Assembly (NCBI RefSeq): GCF_002973525.1
Contig: NZ_PVEN01000006.1
Coordinates: 62,001-126,000 of the forward strand
From: Paraburkholderia sp. BL21I4N1
GTDB taxonomy: Bacteria > Pseudomonadota > Gammaproteobacteria > Burkholderiales > Burkholderiaceae
Reading direction: 5' to 3'
Length of the DNA stretch: 64,000 bases
A program made the translations under genes and the position numbers. This document shows, one piece after another, positions 1 to 7,796 of this stretch (positions are counted from its first letter, which is position 1; each line of letters opens with the position of its first letter). Below the pieces are notes generated by a model. The model worked only from the letters and a program-made list of their open reading frames with translations, searched no databases and was not told the origin of the DNA.

Positions 1-271
1 CGCCCGTGAAATTGCCGGGACCATGCGTGCCCAGCACCTGAGTGCCCCGAACGGAGGTTCGACTTGCCTCGATCGTGCCGGACAGGATCACGAACATGGC
101 CGTGTGCCGTTCGCCTTCGGCATAGAGAATGTCGTTCGCTTTCAGCTTGCGCCGCTCACCGTATCGCTCCAGGATCGCCAGTTGTCTGTCGCCGAGCGTG
201 GGGTACACCTGGTGGTGTCGGCTACCGCCCAACGAAAAATCCCCCGGAGGGGCTGAAGAATCTTTGCTCAT
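1..271 (-). CDS. Cyclic-nucleotide-binding domain protein, N-terminal part (probable thioredoxin reductase fusion)
   Basis: Only the first ~90 codons lie in the window; the gene runs off the left edge. The start is the ATG at 271 (reverse strand). After a short polar leader the protein reads VYPTLGDRQLAIL, then ANDILYAEGERHTAMFVILSG and HGPGNFTG. This is the pattern of a cNMP-binding (Crp-like) beta-roll entering its phosphate-binding region. In known proteins, the VYPTL...HGPGxFTGE arrangement is typical of a sensor domain fused in front of a thioredoxin-disulfide-reductase-like flavoprotein, so the missing part is probably an FAD/NAD(P) oxidoreductase. A free-standing cNMP protein remains possible. 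Confidence 0.7.
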   Translation of the reverse strand, partial: MSKDSSAPPGDFSLGGSRHHQVYPTLGDRQLAILERYGERRKLKANDILYAEGERHTAMFVILSGTIEASRTSVRGTQVLGTHGPGNFTG

Positions 272-415
272 GCTCGGCTCCGTCAAGTCGGGTCACGGCA
301 GGACGCGATCCCTGCCGTGGAAATGCTGCATCCAGTGACGGATAGGTTACCTCGGCTTGCGGCCTACGATAGAGCCGATATCGCTGATTTTCCGTAGGAA
401 CCGACCTCCTTGATC

Positions 416-453
416 AAAAACGCATGCGGGGGCTGGAATCCCAGCCCCCGCAT
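416..453 (-). terminator. Rho-independent terminator of the NmrA-family gene
   Basis: A perfect 13-bp stem (424-436 with 441-453) with a 4-nt loop lies 18 nt beyond the stop of the reverse-strand gene. On that strand the stem is followed by GCG and five T residues. It is well placed to end the 472-1338 transcript. Confidence 0.85.
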
Positions 454-471
454 CGGGCGAAGCGCGCCGCC

Positions 472-1338
472 TTAGCCGGCTTGCGACACCAGTTCCCGCA
501 ATACCGTCTCCATCGTCACCCGGCCTTTAATCACGCTGGCTTCGTCGCCTTCGAAATCGATCCAGCCTTCGTTAAAACCGTCGAGCATGCGGATGCGCGG
601 CATCGGCTCTTTCATACCCTGCCCTCTGAACAACGGCTCCCACGTGTCGCGTGCAACGGCCTCGGCATGAACCGGGCGTCCGAGAATCGCGGCGAACGCC
701 GCGGCAAGATCGTTCGGACTCACGCGATGCGGTCCCTCCAGTTCCACCACGCGCTTGCCGCTCCACGTCTCTTGCAGCAGCTGCGCGGCGACGCGCCCCA
801 CGTCCGCCGTGGCGACCATGGGAACCGCTTTGTCGAGCGGTTGCAGAAAACTGTGCAGCACGCCTTCATCGCGCGCCGGAGCGACGTCCCAGGCGGCGTT
901 TTCCAGGAACCAGCCGGGACGTAGAAACGTCACTGGCATCGGCAGTGTTTCGAGCGCCTGTTCCATCATCGTGCGCTGGGTCAGCAGATTCGATTGAAAG
1001 GCTTGTGCGCCGATCGTCGATAGACATACCACCTTGCCAGGACGCGCCGCGATAAGTGCCGTCTTCACGGCGTCGATAAAAACGCGCGCCTCGGGAAAGC
1101 CGGGCGACGGATCGAATTCCGAAGGCGGCAGGATGAACACGCCGGTAGCCCCTTCGAACGCTGCGGTGAGCGACTCGGCGTCGTCCAGATTGGCGACCGC
1201 CAGCTCGCACCCGCGCTCGGCCCATGCCTGGGCGCGCGCCGGATCACGCACGACGGCGCGCACGGGAAGATTGGCCGAAAGCAGCGTGTGTGCCAACGCG
1301 CCGCCGACTTTGCCGGTAATGCCAGTGATTGCGTACAT
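472..1338 (-). CDS. NmrA-like NAD(P)-binding protein (QorB-type atypical SDR)
   Basis: This 288-residue protein starts at the ATG at 1338, which has an AAGGAAA ribosome site. A longer reading frame upstream lacks the fold and is ignored. The N-terminus MYAITGITGKVGGAL is the glycine-rich dinucleotide-binding loop of the NmrA/QorB group of atypical short-chain dehydrogenases. These act as NADPH-dependent quinone reductases or as redox sensors. The middle carries FLRPGWFLEN, matching the substrate-lid part of the family. It is transcribed divergently from a LysR regulator at 1547, the usual regulator-target layout. The substrate cannot be told from sequence. Confidence 0.85.
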   Translation of the reverse strand: MYAITGITGKVGGALAHTLLSANLPVRAVVRDPARAQAWAERGCELAVANLDDAESLTAAFEGATGVFILPPSEFDPSPGFPEARVFIDAVKTALIAARPGKVVCLSTIGAQAFQSNLLTQRTMMEQALETLPMPVTFLRPGWFLENAAWDVAPARDEGVLHSFLQPLDKAVPMVATADVGRVAAQLLQETWSGKRVVELEGPHRVSPNDLAAAFAAILGRPVHAEAVARDTWEPLFRGQGMKEPMPRIRMLDGFNEGWIDFEGDEASVIKGRVTMETVLRELVSQAG

Positions 1339-1482
1339 GATGGGTTTCCTTGTCCGATTGAATGCCGGCGCAGGGGTGGTCCGCTCAGAAGGTCCGTCCG
1401 ACTGACGCGCCCCGCGCTGCGACGTGTTACTCGACTGCATTGTCGGTAAAGGCGAGGAGAAACTAAATGACATGAATTACAC

Positions 1483-1498
1483 TTGTGAGGTGACACAA
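1483..1498. promoter_or_regulatory. Candidate LysR operator between the NmrA and LysR genes
   Basis: TTGTG (1483-1487) and CACAA (1494-1498) form a perfect inverted repeat with 6 nt between, inside the 208-nt divergent region. It fits the T-N11-A pattern of LysR sites. Its position, 49 nt before the LysR start, suits autoregulation and control of the divergent gene. No binding evidence exists. Confidence 0.4.
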
Positions 1499-1546
1499 AG
1501 TTACTAATTCGCGGTAGATCGCCTTAATGCCCGGAACGGAGCGCCG

Positions 1547-2461
1547 ATGAGATCGTCCAGTGAAAATCTGTCCAGCGGGATCGGCGTGTTCGCCGCCGTG
1601 GTCGACGCGGGGACGTTCGCCGCCGCGGCGGATTCGATGGGGATGTCGCCGCCCGGCGTGAGCCGGGCTATCGCGCGACTCGAGAAGCGGCTGAAAATAC
1701 GGCTCTTCAACCGAACGACCCGCTCCGTTTCGCTGACCGAAGAAGGCCGGCGGTTCTATGAACAGGTCATGCCGCACTTACGAGGCATCGAGGAAGCGGC
1801 CGCCTCCGCGACCGGCGGCGCCACGATCGTGCGCGGCAAACTGCGCATCAATCTCGACCCGGTCTCGTCGCGCATCATTCTCGGCACGAGGCTCGACGCA
1901 TTCATGGATGCACACCCCGAACTCGAACTCGAATTCATTGCGCGCGATCAGCTTGGCGATCTGATCGTGGACGGTTTCGATCTGGCGTTGCGCTTCGGCG
2001 AGCCGCGTTCGTCCACGCTGGTCGCGCGGAAGCTGCTCGACACGCCGGTCGTGACGGTCGCGGCGCCCGCGTACCTCGCGCGTCGTGGGCGCCCCGTGGC
2101 GCCGCAAGAACTGGAGAACGGCACGCATCGATGCCTGGAGTTCCGCAACCCGGAAACGGGCAAGCCGTTTCCGTGGGAGTTTCATCGCAAGCGCAAGAAG
2201 CTGGTTGTCGAAACGAAGGGCCGGTTGACTGTCAACGATCCGAGCGCGCTCATCAACGCCTGCCTGGCCGGGTCCGGGATTGCGCAGATGCTGCTGCTCG
2301 GATCCGAACATCTGATTCAGGAGGGGCGGCTGGTCCAGCTTTTCGCGGACTGGCCGGACGAGCGCTTCCCGCTTTATGCGTACCACCCGTCGCGGCACCA
2401 TACGCCGGCGAAGACGCGGGTGTTTCTGGATTTCATGGTTGGGTTGACGGGTGCGGGGTAG
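1547..2461 (+). CDS. LysR-family transcriptional regulator
   Basis: This 304-residue protein has an N-terminal winged helix-turn-helix (residues ~8-65: FAAVVDAGTFAAAADSMGMS, then PGVSRAIARLEKRL). The usual two-lobed effector domain follows. The ATG at 1547 has a GGAG ribosome site. The RTTRSVSLTEEG segment after the HTH is typical of the CrgA/AaeR-like subgroup that often regulates an adjacent divergent oxidoreductase, here the NmrA-like gene at 472-1338. The inducer is unknown. Confidence 0.9.
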   Translation: MRSSSENLSSGIGVFAAVVDAGTFAAAADSMGMSPPGVSRAIARLEKRLKIRLFNRTTRSVSLTEEGRRFYEQVMPHLRGIEEAAASATGGATIVRGKLRINLDPVSSRIILGTRLDAFMDAHPELELEFIARDQLGDLIVDGFDLALRFGEPRSSTLVARKLLDTPVVTVAAPAYLARRGRPVAPQELENGTHRCLEFRNPETGKPFPWEFHRKRKKLVVETKGRLTVNDPSALINACLAGSGIAQMLLLGSEHLIQEGRLVQLFADWPDERFPLYAYHPSRHHTPAKTRVFLDFMVGLTGAG

Positions 2462-2491
2462 AGCAAAAACGCACTCAAGCCTCTCTGCCCC

Positions 2492-3025
2492 TCACCGCCA
2501 ACGCGCCATCGTCTCAAACACCCCATCACGCCTGACCAGCGCATGCAACAGCGCCGCCGCCAGATGAAGCACGATCAGCGCGAAGAAGCACAGTGCGAGG
2601 ATTCGGTGCGCATTCCACAGCAACGTATGCAGTCCATTGCTATGCGGCAGGATAGAAGGCAACTGAACCCCAAACACCACCACCGGATAATCCGCGGCGG
2701 ACAACATGCCCCACCCCAGTAGCGGCAATGCAATCATCAGCACGTAAAACGCGAGATGCGACAGATGAGCGGCGAGTTTCATCGGCTCCGGCATCGACGC
2801 CGGCAACGGCGGTGCGCCGCGCGTCAATCTCACCACGATGCGAATCAGCGCCAGCACGAAAATCACCATGCCAAGCGGTTTGTGAATGGACACCAGCGAC
2901 AGATAATCCGGACGCACGGTGGACACCATCCCGACACCGATGAACAGCATCGCCAGAATGCAAACGGCCATCAGCCAGTGAAGCGCGCGCTGCAGCGGTG
3001 TGAAGCGATCGTGGATCGGATTCAT
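2492..3025 (-). CDS. Cytochrome b561 family membrane protein
   Basis: This 177-residue protein has four predicted membrane helices and opens with RFTPLQRALHWLMAVCILAM. The conserved histidines expected to bind two haem b groups are visible (ALHW, SIHKPLG, AHLSHLAFY, NAHRILAL). Known relatives move electrons between quinol and a periplasmic or membrane partner. Its ATG overlaps the stop of the upstream catalase-like gene by 4 nt (ATGA), so the two are translationally coupled. This suggests that the cytochrome serves the peroxidase. Confidence 0.9.
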   Translation of the reverse strand: MNPIHDRFTPLQRALHWLMAVCILAMLFIGVGMVSTVRPDYLSLVSIHKPLGMVIFVLALIRIVVRLTRGAPPLPASMPEPMKLAAHLSHLAFYVLMIALPLLGWGMLSAADYPVVVFGVQLPSILPHSNGLHTLLWNAHRILALCFFALIVLHLAAALLHALVRRDGVFETMARWR

Positions 3026-4083
3026 GGCGTGGTTCCTCCCGCCGGATGGTGCGGATAGTCCTTGTCTTCAGCGGTCCGCCGGTCGAACGAGACGGCATAG
3101 GCAGCCGAACGCGCGGCGGGAAACGGATCGTCCGAGACGTGCATGCCGGGCGGCAGCACCGTCGGATCGAAGTTGATATCGCGACACGGCCCGTCGGCCT
3201 CGGGTTCGATGGCATTGACCACCAGCGTACCCGCTTCCACTTTGCGCCGATCGTCCGGCCACGCCTTGGTCGGATCCGCGGTCGGATCGCCAGGATTGGC
3301 GAGCGTGAAGACCAACGTCCAGTGTTGCGGCGCGCTGTGCACCCGCTGCGTGATGTCCGCGGCAAGGAAGTCGGCGTCGCGCGCTTTCAACTGATCGTGC
3401 GGCACGGGCTCGGGCTGCGCGGCGGGGATGAAAGACCAGCGCACCGCCTGGTCCTGTCCCGCGGCATTCGTGAAGATGAAGCTATTGAGGCTGTTGTAGC
3501 GCTCCTCCGCGTACGACGCCGTCCACGGCGCACTACCCGCCCACGCGACGAACGCGCCGAACTCCGGATGCGCGCCGATGAAATGCTTCATGGCGTCCGG
3601 GTCTTTCTTGTTAGCCGAAGCCTGCAGCAGACCGTAGAACGCTTGCGGTGTGGAGACCGCAAAGAACGGCGCATCGATCATCGCGGTGCGCCATTCGCGG
3701 CCGCCCGGCGCGACGATGCGCAAGCTGAGGCCGCGCACGCGAACGGCGGCGTCCGGCGCCTTGGGGTCTGGCGTGGCAAGGTTGAAACGGCCGGTGACCG
3801 GGTACGAGCCGGCCGCTAGCATCGGCGCCGTCGACAACGTCGCGGCCCCGCCATTCGATTCGAAGCTGCCGGTAAAGCAGATGCCCTTCGCATGATTGCG
3901 CCGGAAGCCAAGCGTTGGACCGCCGGGAGGCGCCAGTCCGTTGACGATCCTGGCGGGCGTCAGACGACCCGGCGAGAGCCAGCCGGCCGTAAAGGCGAAG
4001 GCCGCCACCAGCGCGGCCACGATAACGGCAATCAGCACCAGCGAACGAACGGGGGACGCGCTGGAAGTCGGTCTGTCGGCCAT
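3022..4083 (-). CDS. Membrane-anchored catalase-related peroxidase (SrpA-like)
   Basis: This 353-residue protein starts at the ATG at 4083, which has a GGGAGAG ribosome site; the longer upstream reading frame is not used. An N-terminal hydrophobic segment (about residues 15-40) should export or anchor it. The distal haem histidine lies in RRNHAKGICFTG, and the proximal RxxxY is in PAARSAAYAVSFDRR. These are the core features of the short, one-domain catalase-related peroxidases, which mostly use H2O2 with an electron donor rather than dismutating it. The coupled cytochrome b561 gene downstream is a plausible electron source (inference). Confidence 0.87.
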   Translation of the reverse strand: MADRPTSSASPVRSLVLIAVIVAALVAAFAFTAGWLSPGRLTPARIVNGLAPPGGPTLGFRRNHAKGICFTGSFESNGGAATLSTAPMLAAGSYPVTGRFNLATPDPKAPDAAVRVRGLSLRIVAPGGREWRTAMIDAPFFAVSTPQAFYGLLQASANKKDPDAMKHFIGAHPEFGAFVAWAGSAPWTASYAEERYNSLNSFIFTNAAGQDQAVRWSFIPAAQPEPVPHDQLKARDADFLAADITQRVHSAPQHWTLVFTLANPGDPTADPTKAWPDDRRKVEAGTLVVNAIEPEADGPCRDINFDPTVLPPGMHVSDDPFPAARSAAYAVSFDRRTAEDKDYPHHPAGGTTP

Positions 4084-4290
4084 CGATCTCTCCCGATCTG
4101 GGTTCGGCTGGGTGAAAGTCCGGCAAGGTGACGACAATAGTGCCATCGATCCGTGGACCGCGCTCATTCATTGCCGCTTGTTGGCGCACGTCGCAATTCG
4201 ACGCCTCGCCGTCACGCCCCCGCGTCCGCGTCACGCTCGTTGCGTGGCCAGGCGTCCTGCCTGAATCCGCGAACGCCCACGGCGCACAGC

Positions 4291-4296
4291 TATAAT
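4291..4296 (+). promoter_or_regulatory. -10 element for the lipoprotein gene
   Basis: A perfect TATAAT lies 32 nt before the GTG start at 4329. No clear -35 hexamer is seen at the right distance. The hexamer stands out in a GC-rich region. Confidence 0.5.
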
Positions 4297-4328
4297 CGCG
4301 CTCGACCATCGTCAGGGAAGTCTCGCTC

Positions 4329-4784
4329 GTGAAAAAGATCGCTACGTTTGCGCTTGCCGTGCTAGCTCTCACGGCTTGCTCGTCTGCTGAAAAGCAGGCT
4401 CGGCAAGCCCAGCAATTCCTCCACAACGAGGCAGGCCTGAGCGCTGCCCAACGCAACGCCACGGTCAATTGCACCGCAGCAAATTGCGACGCCGCGTGGG
4501 CGCTGACGCAACGCTATATCGAGCAGCATTCCGACACGTCCGTGACGCGCGCCGACGCCGTCGCGATCGAGACCGACGTGCCGTCCCGTTCAGGCAAGGT
4601 CGCCTTATCGGCGACCCGCGACGCGAAGGGCGCGGGCGCGACGCTCACCCTGTTCGCGCAGTGCCGCAACATGTACGGACCGGACAACGAGCAAGGTTCG
4701 GACTATGACGAATGCGCCGAGAAAATCATTAATGCCCAGAATGGGTATGTGGCGTTTCTCCGGACGCATGCGTCGGGTCAGTAA
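4329..4784 (+). CDS. Small lipoprotein of unknown function
   Basis: This 151-residue protein starts with GTG, preceded by an AGGGAAG ribosome site. The signal peptide ends in a lipobox (ALTAC, cysteine at residue 17), so it should be lipidated at the envelope. The mature part contains paired cysteines (NCTAANCDAAW and a later C...DECAEK), suggesting disulfides. It has no recognisable domain. It stands alone, divergent from the catalase operon and convergent with the ABM gene. Confidence 0.75.
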   Translation: MKKIATFALAVLALTACSSAEKQARQAQQFLHNEAGLSAAQRNATVNCTAANCDAAWALTQRYIEQHSDTSVTRADAVAIETDVPSRSGKVALSATRDAKGAGATLTLFAQCRNMYGPDNEQGSDYDECAEKIINAQNGYVAFLRTHASGQ

Positions 4785-4817
4785 GCGTCTCGAGCCGCCC
4801 GCCGGTCTTCGCTGAAC

Positions 4818-5120
4818 CTACGCTACGCTCGTCGCCCCAAGTTGCAACACCGTCGCGGGTCCGGCTCTGAACGTCGGACTGTGCGCGTCCGCCGCGATCA
4901 TATGGGCGGCGATGTCGTGCGCCGCCAGTGCCTCTTTAGACGACCACTTTTCGAGCAGGACGAAACGATCCGCGTCGCCCGCAACTGGGTGCAAGTCATA
5001 TTGCCTGCATCCCTCCTCGGCACGAACAATCGGCGCCAATTGACGGTACGCCGCGAGTTGTTCAGCGCCCCGGCCGGGTTTCGTTTGAATCAGAATCATC
5101 AGCATGACTTCTTCGGCCAT
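4818..5120 (-). CDS. Antibiotic-biosynthesis-monooxygenase (ABM) domain protein
   Basis: This 100-residue protein opens MILIQTKPGRGAEQLAAY and carries VRAEEGCRQYDLHP and FVLLEKWSSKEALAAH, the standard ABM dimeric ferredoxin-like fold. Relatives include YgiN-type quinol monooxygenases, which need no cofactor. The ATG at 5120 is chosen because GGAG lies 6 nt before it; a TTG directly upstream is less likely. The substrate is unknown. Confidence 0.85.
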   Translation of the reverse strand: MAEEVMLMILIQTKPGRGAEQLAAYRQLAPIVRAEEGCRQYDLHPVAGDADRFVLLEKWSSKEALAAHDIAAHMIAADAHSPTFRAGPATVLQLGATSVA

Positions 5121-5353
5121 CAACTTCTCCTTGGCATTCGAATAGTTTTAAAGAACATTGCTCTCACAACGGGATTGATGTTAACGGATCAGCAGGTCAG
5201 TTCATCAATCGCGAAGTCAAAAAGAACATCTCTCTTTTCACGAGACACTCGCACGTAATAATTGGAAATTATCTTCTCGGCATCGCGGACACCCATGAGC
5301 CGCGTTCGCCGGCGCGCGCTCGCGTCCCCTCAGTCACTTTCATGGAGACACTC

Positions 5354-5539
5354 ATGCCGGGTTTGGCATTCCGTCCACTCGCGCTCGCCGGCCTGCTTGC
5401 CGTCACCGCGCTGCTCGGCGCGTGCGGCGATAGCGTGTCGCCCTCGGCGGCACCCGTGGCGAAATCCGCGTGCGGCAACACCCCCGTCGCCAATACGCAC
5501 ATGAGCTGTCCTCCGGGCACCGTCGCGCCCGCCTCCTGA
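5354..5539 (+). CDS. Very small lipoprotein preceding phospholipase C
   Basis: This is a 61-residue ORF. The ATG at 5354 is preferred over the one at 5342 because GGAGA sits 5 nt before it. A hydrophobic signal ends in LLGAC, a good lipobox. The ~35-residue mature peptide contains two further cysteines (ACGNTP and MSCPPG). The stop is 27 nt before the phospholipase start, so both are likely on one transcript. No family is recognised. It could be a phospholipase accessory or protective lipoprotein, but that is inference from position only. Confidence 0.6.
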   Translation: MPGLAFRPLALAGLLAVTALLGACGDSVSPSAAPVAKSACGNTPVANTHMSCPPGTVAPAS

Positions 5540-5566
5540 CATCGGCATTCCAATTAGGTCCTTCGC

Positions 5567-7681
5567 ATGGCCCCCAAAACCCGTCGAGATTTTTTGAAGC
5601 TGTCCGCAGGACTTGCCGGCGCGACAGCCGCTACCACGCTGTTTCCCGAGTCGATTCGCAAGGCGCTGGCCATCGAACCGTCTTCGGTCACCGGCACGAT
5701 TCAGGACGTGCAGCATATCGTCGTCTTCATGCAGGAGAACCGCTCGTTCGACCACTATCTCGGTCACCTGAGCGGCGTGCGCGGCTATAACGACCGCTTT
5801 CCCGTCACGCTGCCGAACGGTCAGCCGGTGTGGTTCCAGCCACGCCAGGAAGATCAGACCAAGGTGATCGCGCCGTTCCGCTACGACACCACCAATCCGG
5901 GCATCAACGCGCAATGTATCGGCGGCCTGCCGCATACGTGGGCCACGACGCACGGCGCGATCGACGGCGGCCGGGCCGACAAATGGGCGGTGCAGAAGAC
6001 CAATATGACGATGGGCTACCACGAGCGCGCGGACATTCCGTTCCACTACGCGCTCGCCGATGCGTTCACGGTCTGCGACAACTACTTCTGCTCGATCCCC
6101 GGCAACACGCACCCGAACCGCATGTATCTGATGACGGGGATGGTCGATCCGCTGGCCACCGGCGGCGGCCCGCTGCTCGACAACACCGACTACATCGACA
6201 ACCAGTTCGACGCCATCCAGTTGCAGCCTTTCAACTGGACCACCTACCCCGAGCGGCTCGAAACGGCCGGCATCTCGTGGCAGGTCTATCAGCAAGGCAC
6301 CGGCTTCGACAATTTCACCGGCAATTACGGCACCAACATGCTGGCCGCTTTCAAGAACTTCGTGAACGCGCCGGCGGGGTCGTCGCTGGCGAATCGCGGC
6401 ATGAGCACGCGCTCGCTGACGCAATTGAAGGCCGACGTGCAAGCCAACGCGTTGCCGCAAGTGTCGTGGCTGCTGCCGCCGGCCGCGTATTCGGAGCATC
6501 CGAAATTCACGCCGCTGTATGGCGCCAACTACATCTCGACGATCCTCGACGCGCTGACGTCGAACCCCGACGTGTGGAGCAAGACCGTCCTGTTCATCAT
6601 GTACGACGAGAACGACGGCCTGTTCGATCACGTCGTGCCGCCGCAAGCGCCGACGGTGCCGGGCTCGGGCATGAGCACCGTGGACATTTCGCTCGAACGT
6701 CACAACGTCGTGACCGCGACCCAGGCCGGCACGTACACCGCCGACAACCTGCCGTACGGCCTCGGCCCGCGCGTGCCGATGACGGTCGTGTCGCCGTGGT
6801 CGAAGGGCGGTTTCGTCTGCTCGCAGGTGTTCGATCACACGTCGGTGCTGCAATTCATCGAGAAACGTTTCGGCGTGATGGAAACCAACATCTCGCCGTG
6901 GCGCCGCGCGATCTGCGGCGACCTGACCACCGCGCTCGACTTCTCGAAGTCGGACTCGACCGTGCCGTCCCTGCCGAACACGACGACCTACGTCTCGCAA
7001 GCCGACCTGCAGTGCGCGCGGCCGACGGCGCAAGCCGCCCCCGCCAGCACCGCGCAGCAACTGGTGACCGCGCAGGAACCCGGCACGCGACCGGCGCGCG
7101 CGCTGCCGTACGAATTGCACGTGAATGGCCAGTTGCAGGCGCAAGGCTACGCGTTGACGTTCGCCAACACCGGCACGCAGGGCGCGCATTTCTGGGTCTA
7201 TACCGGCGACCCGACCGCCATGCCGCGTCGCTATACCGTCGAGGCCGGCAAGCAGTTGACCGACACGTGGACGCTGGATGCGAACGGCAACTACATGGTG
7301 AACGTGTACGGACCGAACGGCTACTTCCGGCGTTTTGGCGGGACGGCCGTCGCGGATGCCGCGGCGAAACCGGATGTGGTGACCTGCTACGACGTGGCGA
7401 ACGGCAACGTCTACGTCACGCTCTCCAACGCGGGAACGACGCCGCTGACCGTCACCGCCACCGACATCGCGTACGGCACGCCGCCGCAAACGCTGACCGT
7501 GCCGGCGGGGAAAACGGCCGAGGCGCACTGGGATCTGTCGTGCAACAGCCAGTGGTATGACTTTCAGTTCGCGGTCGCGGGGAACGCGAACTGGGTGCGG
7601 CGCATTGCGGGCCACGTCGAAACCGGCAAGCCGAGTATGACGGACCCGGCCGCGGTCGCGCCGGTGACGACGGCGATCTGA
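5567..7681 (+). CDS. plcN: Phosphocholine-specific phospholipase C
   Basis: This 704-residue protein matches the usual size of the PlcH/PlcN class. The N-terminus has a twin-arginine signal (KTRRDFLKLSAG), so it is exported folded. The acid-phosphatase-like catalytic domain (~residues 45-470) shows the family signatures MQENRSFDHYLG, GNTHPNRMYLMTG and YDENDGLFDHVVPP. Two C-terminal DUF756-type beta domains follow (~500-690, starting near LPYELHVNGQLQAQG). Known enzymes cleave phosphatidylcholine or sphingomyelin and help in phosphate and choline scavenging. It follows a tiny lipoprotein gene and ends at a strong terminator. Whether it is haemolytic cannot be judged. Confidence 0.93.
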   Translation: MAPKTRRDFLKLSAGLAGATAATTLFPESIRKALAIEPSSVTGTIQDVQHIVVFMQENRSFDHYLGHLSGVRGYNDRFPVTLPNGQPVWFQPRQEDQTKVIAPFRYDTTNPGINAQCIGGLPHTWATTHGAIDGGRADKWAVQKTNMTMGYHERADIPFHYALADAFTVCDNYFCSIPGNTHPNRMYLMTGMVDPLATGGGPLLDNTDYIDNQFDAIQLQPFNWTTYPERLETAGISWQVYQQGTGFDNFTGNYGTNMLAAFKNFVNAPAGSSLANRGMSTRSLTQLKADVQANALPQVSWLLPPAAYSEHPKFTPLYGANYISTILDALTSNPDVWSKTVLFIMYDENDGLFDHVVPPQAPTVPGSGMSTVDISLERHNVVTATQAGTYTADNLPYGLGPRVPMTVVSPWSKGGFVCSQVFDHTSVLQFIEKRFGVMETNISPWRRAICGDLTTALDFSKSDSTVPSLPNTTTYVSQADLQCARPTAQAAPASTAQQLVTAQEPGTRPARALPYELHVNGQLQAQGYALTFANTGTQGAHFWVYTGDPTAMPRRYTVEAGKQLTDTWTLDANGNYMVNVYGPNGYFRRFGGTAVADAAAKPDVVTCYDVANGNVYVTLSNAGTTPLTVTATDIAYGTPPQTLTVPAGKTAEAHWDLSCNSQWYDFQFAVAGNANWVRRIAGHVETGKPSMTDPAAVAPVTTAI

Positions 7682-7715
7682 TTTAACGGCTAAGCCGCTG
7701 CTTTAGTTTCAATTG

Positions 7716-7758
7716 GAAACGTCCGCTACGCGAGGTGCGTAGCGGACGTTTCTTTTTT
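7716..7758 (+). terminator. Rho-independent terminator of plcN
   Basis: A perfect 16-bp stem (7716-7731 with 7737-7752) with a 5-nt loop is followed by six T residues (7753-7758). It lies 34 nt after the plcN stop. The opposite strand has no T-run after the stem, so it does not serve btuB. Confidence 0.93.
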
Positions 7759-7796
7759 GCGGTGTTCAATTCAGGTTCGACACACCGCCAACACCA

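Noticed and set aside
5330..7615. Very long reading frame antiparallel to plcN
   Set aside because: Arginine/histidine-rich composition with no domain; it is a GC-rich shadow of the phospholipase gene.
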